DNA of 47,101 nt from Deltaproteobacteria bacterium. GTDB lineage: Bacteria; Desulfobacterota; Syntrophia; Syntrophales; JAAYKM01. The notes beneath the pieces are model-generated. The model worked only from the letters and a program-made list of their open reading frames with translations. It was not told where the DNA came from and searched no databases. The position numbers and the translations under genes are program-made. The first letter of the stretch is position 1. Each line of letters opens with the position of its first letter. The DNA is taken from positions 1 through 47,101 of the forward strand of contig JAAYKM010000042.1 of assembly GCA_012522415.1 (NCBI GenBank), given 5' to 3'. Positions 43,279 to 47,101 of the stretch are shown piece after piece.

Positions 43279-43872
43279 ATGCAGAAAAAGCCAGAAGATA
43301 TTTTCCGTTCATGTGGTGGCCAACTACGAATGAGCGAGGCTATTGAGCGCGGGATCAGCCGTTACATGCTCTATGCTCTTAGGGATAAAGGGGTAATAGA
43401 GCAAGTCAGCAGGGGGGTGTACCGCCTGGTGGAACTTCCTCCCATCAGCAATCCCGACCTGGTAACGGTCGGACTGCGCTTCCCAAATGCAGTCATCTGC
43501 CTCGTATCGGCACTGGCATATCACGAAATCACCACACAGATTCCGCACAGTGTTTCCGTGGCCGTTCCAAGGGAATCACGCCAACCGTCCCTGGGTTATC
43601 CGCCACTCAGTGTTCACCGGTTCTCTGACCTGGCATTCCGTGCAGGTATAGAAGAGCACCAAATCGACGAAGTGCCCGTCAAAATCTACAGTCCGGAAAA
43701 GACGCTTGCCGATTGTTTCAAATTTCGGAACAAGATCGGCATGGATGTGGTACTGGAGGCACTGAAACTCTACAAAGCCCGCAAGCAATTCAATCTCGAG
43801 GCACTGCTCAAATACGCGAAAGTCTGCCGTGTTGAAAAGGTGATGCATCCCTATCTGGAGGCGAGCATATGA
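43279..43872 (+). CDS. abiEi: AbiEi-type antitoxin / transcriptional regulator
   Basis: The 197-residue protein matches the AbiEi (type IV antitoxin) family: an N-terminal winged-helix region (GGQLRMSEAIERGISRYMLYALRDKGVIEQVSRGVYRL), then PDLVTVGLRFPNAVICLVSALAYHEITTQIP, VPVKIYSPEKTLADCFKFRNKIG and the C-terminal helical part. AbiEi neutralises the AbiEii nucleotidyltransferase toxin and autoregulates the operon. The frame appears complete. The ATG at 43279 has a GGAG site; a GTG at 43252 lies inside the operator. The stop overlaps the toxin start by 4 nt. Confidence 0.9.
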   Translation: MQKKPEDIFRSCGGQLRMSEAIERGISRYMLYALRDKGVIEQVSRGVYRLVELPPISNPDLVTVGLRFPNAVICLVSALAYHEITTQIPHSVSVAVPRESRQPSLGYPPLSVHRFSDLAFRAGIEEHQIDEVPVKIYSPEKTLADCFKFRNKIGMDVVLEALKLYKARKQFNLEALLKYAKVCRVEKVMHPYLEASI

Positions 43873-44527
43873 AATCCCCGAAGAATATCCCCGCATCTGT
43901 CCAGCAACGCCTTCTCAATCGCGCCAAAAACGATAAAAGGCCGTTCAACGAACTCCTCCAGTACTATGCCATGGAACGGTTTCTGTTCCGCCTGTCCCAG
44001 TCAGAGCATGCGAACCGTTTCATCCTCAAAGGCGCTTTGATGTTGAGGGTTTGGCGTTCACCGGAATTCCGGCCAACAATGGATATCGATATGCTGGGAA
44101 GAACCAGTAACGAGGAAGCCAGTATTGTCGCTCAGATTAGGGAGGTCATGGCCGTGGATGTGGAGCCCGATGGGCTCACTTTTGATCCCGAATCGATCCA
44201 GTCCGAACGGATTTACCGAAGATGCCGATTACGAAGGGATCAGGGTTCGATTTCGATGGGATCAAATTGGCCGAGACAATTCGTCTGACCTTCCAGAAAA
44301 GAGGAACTTCGCTTCTTCCGAGAATAGAAGCGTTCGAACAGCCTTTCATCGATGCCAAGCAGATTCAGTGGTCGGCTTTCCATAAGAGGCTTCAACAAGA
44401 CCATGTACCCGAATCCCTCAAGGATGTCGTATCTGTGGTGGAGGATTTCCTTGCACCACTCACGACCCTGCTATCACAAGACAACCCTAAATCTCTGAGC
44501 TGGCCTGCTTCAGGCCCATGGCGCTGA
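43869..44527 (+). pseudogene. abiEii: AbiEii nucleotidyltransferase toxin, frameshifted and internally deleted
   Basis: The first 115 codons encode a normal AbiEii start: MKSPKNIPASVQQRLLNRA, NRFILKGALMLRVW and the nucleotidyltransferase signature RPTMDIDMLGR. After ...ESIQSERI (about 44213) one extra T shifts the frame; TEDADYEGIRVRF continues in another frame. The sequence then jumps, with about 90 residues of the family's middle missing, to FDFDGIKLAETIRLTFQKRG in a third frame, which reads to 44527. The join falls at a repeated TTCGATTT, suggesting a microhomology deletion. The catalytic C-terminal half cannot be made, so the toxin should be inactive. Confidence 0.85.
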
Positions 44528-44642
44528 CTCGGTGCAAAGCCTCTACACATCGTGACAAGTGAGGAGGCTTTGCATATCCCGGCCTGAACAATTCTCTGCC
44601 AATCCAATTCTGCTCCTCCCGACGCCTTCCATCTCTAAAATG

Positions 44643-44672
44643 GTGATGCCGGACCAGGTGATGCCGGACCAG
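44643..44672 (+). repeat. Perfect tandem duplication of 15 bp
   Basis: GTGATGCCGGACCAG occurs twice without a gap (44643-44657, 44658-44672), at the left edge of the GC-rich degenerate stretch. Confidence 0.9.
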
Positions 44673-44754
44673 CGGATACTCGAACAGGTCCGAGGCATGG
44701 TCAACAAGATGGACTTGAAAAGCGGTCTGATGGTCCCGTTCTACGTCAATGTCG

Positions 44755-45100
44755 AAACCCACGGCACCGACGGACAGGTTCAACGTCGAGGACAAGGTCA
44801 AGGAGGTGAAGGAAGACATCGTGGTGGCCCGGGGCACCACCGATTTGCTGGCCGACACCCGCAGACAGAAGGAGATCGGCACGCCGCACTTCGGACGACC
44901 GACCGGCGATTGGGATCTGATCCATGGGGAACTGGTGACCTTCACCGACCCGCGACGCGACCTGCCGCCCATCGACCGACTGGAAGGCTTCCGGCCCGGC
45001 GGGCACAGCATGTACCAGCGGGTGATGGTGGCGGTGCTGTGCGGGCGCACCTCGATACCAGCCTGTACCTATTTGCCATGCCCGCCTTGCGCAGAGAGAG
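44755..45100 (+). pseudogene. Remnant of a gamma-glutamylcyclotransferase (AIG2-like) gene
   Basis: One frame reads WDLIHGELVTFTDPRRDLPP, then IDRLEGFRPGGHSMYQRVMV and a degraded SIPACTYL end. This matches the C-terminal half of AIG2-like gamma-glutamylcyclotransferases (HGELxxF...LDRLEGFRPGG.S.Y.R). The N-terminal YGSNL-type substrate loop is absent and the upstream residues do not fit the family, so this is a fragment. Base composition is clearly more GC-rich than the flanking AbiE and BREX genes. Confidence 0.55.
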
Positions 45101-45162
45101 TCGCCAGTGGCCAGTGGTTACGCCGTGAGCCGATTTTTGCGGCCTTATCCGGACCAAAGCGT

Positions 45163-45226
45163 TTGACAATCGGCCCCTGCCTAAAGTATGTTAGACGATA
45201 TTTTATTTGAGGAAGCTGTGCACAGC
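45163..45226 (+). promoter_or_regulatory. BREX operon promoter with downstream 12-bp palindrome
   Basis: Perfect -35 TTGACA (45163-45168) and -10 TATGTT (45187-45192, 18-nt spacer). About 20 nt further on is the perfect palindrome GCTGTGCACAGC (45215-45226), placed where a repressor would block elongation. The natural candidate to bind it is the HTH protein encoded next. Confidence 0.6.
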
Positions 45227-45284
45227 ATTCCCGTTACGTCTTTGGGGTGGAAAGAGAACCAATCGCCCTTGAGGAGTTGGAGAT

Positions 45285-45488
45285 ATGACCGAGATGGAAG
45301 ATCGCTGGTTGTCAGTAGAAGAGATAGGCAGATACCTCGGTGTCAGCAGTGACACCGTTTACCGCTGGATCGACAAGCACACGTTGCCCGCCCATCGCAT
45401 GGGCCGTCTTTGGAAGTTCAAGAAAGACGAGGTCGACGAGTGGGTGAAGGCCGGTGGCGCGGCAGAACATTATAAAAAGGAATCCTGA
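45285..45488 (+). CDS. Excisionase-type (MerR-like) helix-turn-helix protein heading the BREX operon
   Basis: The 67-residue product is a single winged-HTH of the excisionase family (DUF/HTH_17): WLSVEEIGRYLGVSSDTVYRWIDKHTLPAHRMGRLWKFKKDEVDEWV. Such domains bind DNA as helper subunits or small regulators. It lies 6 nt before brxA on the same strand, with GAGGAG and GGAG sites before its ATG, so it is very probably co-transcribed with BREX. Most studied BREX regulators are larger WYL-domain BrxR proteins; this would be a different type. It could instead be a leftover excisionase. Confidence 0.85.
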   Translation: MTEMEDRWLSVEEIGRYLGVSSDTVYRWIDKHTLPAHRMGRLWKFKKDEVDEWVKAGGAAEHYKKES

Positions 45489-45494
45489 CCAAGA

Positions 45495-46109
45495 ATGAGT
45501 AACGATAGATACAGCATGTCATTTACAACGGGCAGTCTATTTCACCTTGAATCGGTGGAACTGGCCGCGCTGTATCTTGATCTTGGCGACTGGAACTCTG
45601 TTCGGGACAAGGTCGTCGCAGAAAATTTACTGCAGACCAGAACATTGAATACGCTCAAAAGAGTCTGCCGCGAGGTCATCTCTCGACTCAGGACGTTGAG
45701 CCCAGGCGAACTTGAATTCTTTGTTAAGGGCAGCCACCAAGAGCAGGCTTATCTCCTGTGGCTTGCCGTTTGCCGCCGGTACAGATTCATTGCTGATTTT
45801 GCCGTCGAAGTGCTGCGAGAGCGCTACATCACATTGAAAAGTGATCTGACTCACGAGGATTTTGATTCCTTCTTCAACCGGAAATCCGAGTGGCATTTGG
45901 AACTGGATGAGATCACCCCGGCGACACGAGGCAAATTGCGGCAGGTCCTGTTCAAGATACTTCGTGAGGCTGATCTTCTAACGGCCAACAACATGATACA
46001 AGCTGCCATGCTCAGTCCGAGACTGCTGGGCCTGATCCAACAAGGCAGCCGCAGGGATATTTTGCACTTCCCTGTATTTGAATCCGATGTGGAAGGGATA
46101 AAGCTTTGA
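45495..46109 (+). CDS. brxA: BREX system protein BrxA (DUF1819)
   Basis: The 204-residue protein matches the DUF1819/BrxA family by its opening YSMSFTTGSLFHLESVELAALYLDLGDW, the central SPGELEFFVKGSHQEQAYLLWLAVCRRYRFIADFAVEVLRERY, and the C-terminal MLSPRLLGLI. BrxA is a small DNA-binding protein, a core component of type 1 BREX phage defence. The stop overlaps the next gene's TTG start (TTGA). Position and order (brxA, brxB, brxC) are typical of type 1. Confidence 0.93.
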   Translation: MSNDRYSMSFTTGSLFHLESVELAALYLDLGDWNSVRDKVVAENLLQTRTLNTLKRVCREVISRLRTLSPGELEFFVKGSHQEQAYLLWLAVCRRYRFIADFAVEVLRERYITLKSDLTHEDFDSFFNRKSEWHLELDEITPATRGKLRQVLFKILREADLLTANNMIQAAMLSPRLLGLIQQGSRRDILHFPVFESDVEGIKL

Positions 46110-46717
46110 TAACTGATATAGCTAAGATGCCAATGCAGGATAGATTTCAGCATCTCTTTGCTGTGATCTCAAGTCAGCGTTTTCTAAACAAACAGGGGCT
46201 TGGTAATGAGGTACCGTTTTTTATATGCCCCTACAGGCTGGAAGAATACGTTGAAATGGAGCGACTTCAGCGCCAGCTTGTCAATCGCCTTGAGCAGGCA
46301 GGTGTTCAGGTTCTTGAAGTCAATCTGTATGATCTTTCGATTGAAATTCTCAAAGAGCGTGGCATCTGGGAGCAGGTTCTGGAAATTGAGCATACAGTGT
46401 CAAAAGAGGAACTGAAAGAACTGTTGCAAGGCGTACTGGACTCCGAAGCGCATCTCGTTCCGGCCATTGCAGCCAAATTGGCAAGCACCGATTTCGAGGT
46501 TCTTTTTTTGTCCGGTGTTGGCGAGGTGTTCCCCTACATCCGCTCGCACAACGTTTTGAACAATTTGCAGAGTACGGCGAAAGAAAAGCCGACCGTCATG
46601 TTTTTCCCGGGAGCCTACACCCACTCCCTGGAGTCCGGAGCATCGCTCGATCTCTTTGGAAGGCTGCATGACGACAAGTACTACCGGGCATTCAACATCT
46701 TTCACTGCGAAGCATAA
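46106..46717 (+). CDS. brxB: BREX system protein BrxB (DUF1788)
   Basis: The 203-residue protein matches DUF1788/BrxB: DRFQHLFAVISSQRFLNKQGLGNEVPFFICPY, LFLSGVGEVFPYIRSHNVLNNLQS, PTVMFFPGAYT and DKYYRAFNIF. BrxB is essential in type 1 BREX; its exact activity is not established. The TTG at 46106 overlaps brxA by 4 nt; ATGs at 46127 and 46133 are alternatives. brxC begins 16 nt downstream. Confidence 0.93.
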   Translation: MITDIAKMPMQDRFQHLFAVISSQRFLNKQGLGNEVPFFICPYRLEEYVEMERLQRQLVNRLEQAGVQVLEVNLYDLSIEILKERGIWEQVLEIEHTVSKEELKELLQGVLDSEAHLVPAIAAKLASTDFEVLFLSGVGEVFPYIRSHNVLNNLQSTAKEKPTVMFFPGAYTHSLESGASLDLFGRLHDDKYYRAFNIFHCEA

Positions 46718-46733
46718 ACGAGGGAAGCGTGAT

Positions 46734-47101
46734 GACTCTTAAGACCATTTTTAACAAGCCAGTTGATCGCCCGATTGAAGGGGTCATCAAAGCTGACGAT
46801 GAAGCCAGCCTTCGCCTCGAGATTGAAGAATACGTTCTGACCAACGAAGTCGAGAAGCGGCTTGAGTCCTTTCTGGACGCCTACAACAACTATGAAGGTG
46901 CCAATGGCGTTTGGGTTTCCGGCTTCTTCGGGTCCGGTAAATCTCACCTGTTGAAGATGCTGGCGCTCTTGCTGGAAAACCGGCAGATCGACGGGGCCTC
47001 CGCACTTGACTTGTTCCTGCCCAAGTGTGGCGACAACGAAATCCTGCGCGGTGATCTCAAACGAGCCGTCGCCATTCCGTCGAAAAGCATTCTGTTCAAC
47101 A
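46734..47101 (+). CDS. brxC: BREX system ATPase BrxC, N-terminal part (truncated by window end)
   Basis: The first 122 codons encode the start of the large (about 1200 residues) AAA+ ATPase of BREX: KTIFNKPVDRPIEGVIKAD, then NGVWVSGFFGSGKSHLLKML with the P-loop GFFGSGKS at residues 64-71. The ATG at 46734 follows an AGGGAAG site; a GTG at 46731 is also in frame. The rest of the system (pglX methylase, pglZ, brxL) should follow beyond base 47101. Confidence 0.93.

Noticed and set aside
44559-45128. 189-codon frame covering the GC-rich stretch after abiEii
   Set aside because: Its product turns into Gly/Arg/His/Gln-rich sequence typical of a wrong frame, and the recognisable AIG2-like segment is in a different frame.
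1-47101. CRISPR arrays, intact insertion sequences, prophage genes or an integrase
   Set aside because: No regularly spaced repeats, transposase motifs or tyrosine-recombinase motifs were found by reading the window.

Overview
The window looks like chromosome of an anaerobic Gram-negative bacterium of the former Deltaproteobacteria (Desulfobacterota, perhaps Syntrophales-like). This is an inference from gene content: [FeFe]-hydrogenase maturases HydE/F/G, FdhE for formate dehydrogenase, paired oxalate/formate-type antiporters, cytochrome bd with a PerR/catalase pair for oxygen defence, type III pantothenate kinase, and SmpB beside ssrA. No 16S gene is present, so the taxonomy is soft. Genes are dense, with strong Shine-Dalgarno sites and frequent 1-4 nt overlaps.

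Left part, 1-10400, is all on the minus strand: coaX (cut by the window edge), nadC, valS, a TPR/SLH-like lipoprotein, miaA-mutL (overlapping) and uvrB. From 10500 to 15750: cydAB, an SlyD-like FKBP isomerase, and perR-katA with a recognisable promoter and Per-box-like operator. From 15766 to 19759: hydG-hydF (minus) diverge from hydE (plus), with no hydrogenase structural gene in view. From 20020 to 22884: two OFA-family transporters in tandem, then a 54-aa coiled-coil gene. From 23638 to 26918: thiM-thiE-HAD phosphatase, then a DMT permease broken by an in-frame TAG.

From 26961 to 34659: a LEA14-like lipoprotein, a CheY-CheC-PAS/GGDEF signalling operon, a cyclophilin, mutY, a thioredoxin with duplicated zinc knuckles, a Nudix hydrolase, a coiled-coil lipoprotein and a HAMP-GGDEF protein. 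From 35045 to 42879: tRNA-Glu, a Ski2-like helicase, fdhE, nth, tpiA, secG, tRNA-Leu, a TtcA-family gene, smpB and ssrA (tmRNA).

Directly after the 3' end of ssrA, a classic integration site, the content changes to an accessory defence island (about 42880-47101). It holds an AbiE toxin-antitoxin locus with intact antitoxin and wrecked toxin, a degenerate GC-rich stretch with a gamma-glutamylcyclotransferase-like remnant, and the start of a BREX phage-defence operon. That operon runs from a small excisionase-type HTH gene through brxA and brxB to brxC, which is cut by the window end. A good promoter and a perfect 12-bp palindrome precede the HTH gene. The BREX head, its unusual small regulator and the toxin-less antitoxin are the most interesting features.
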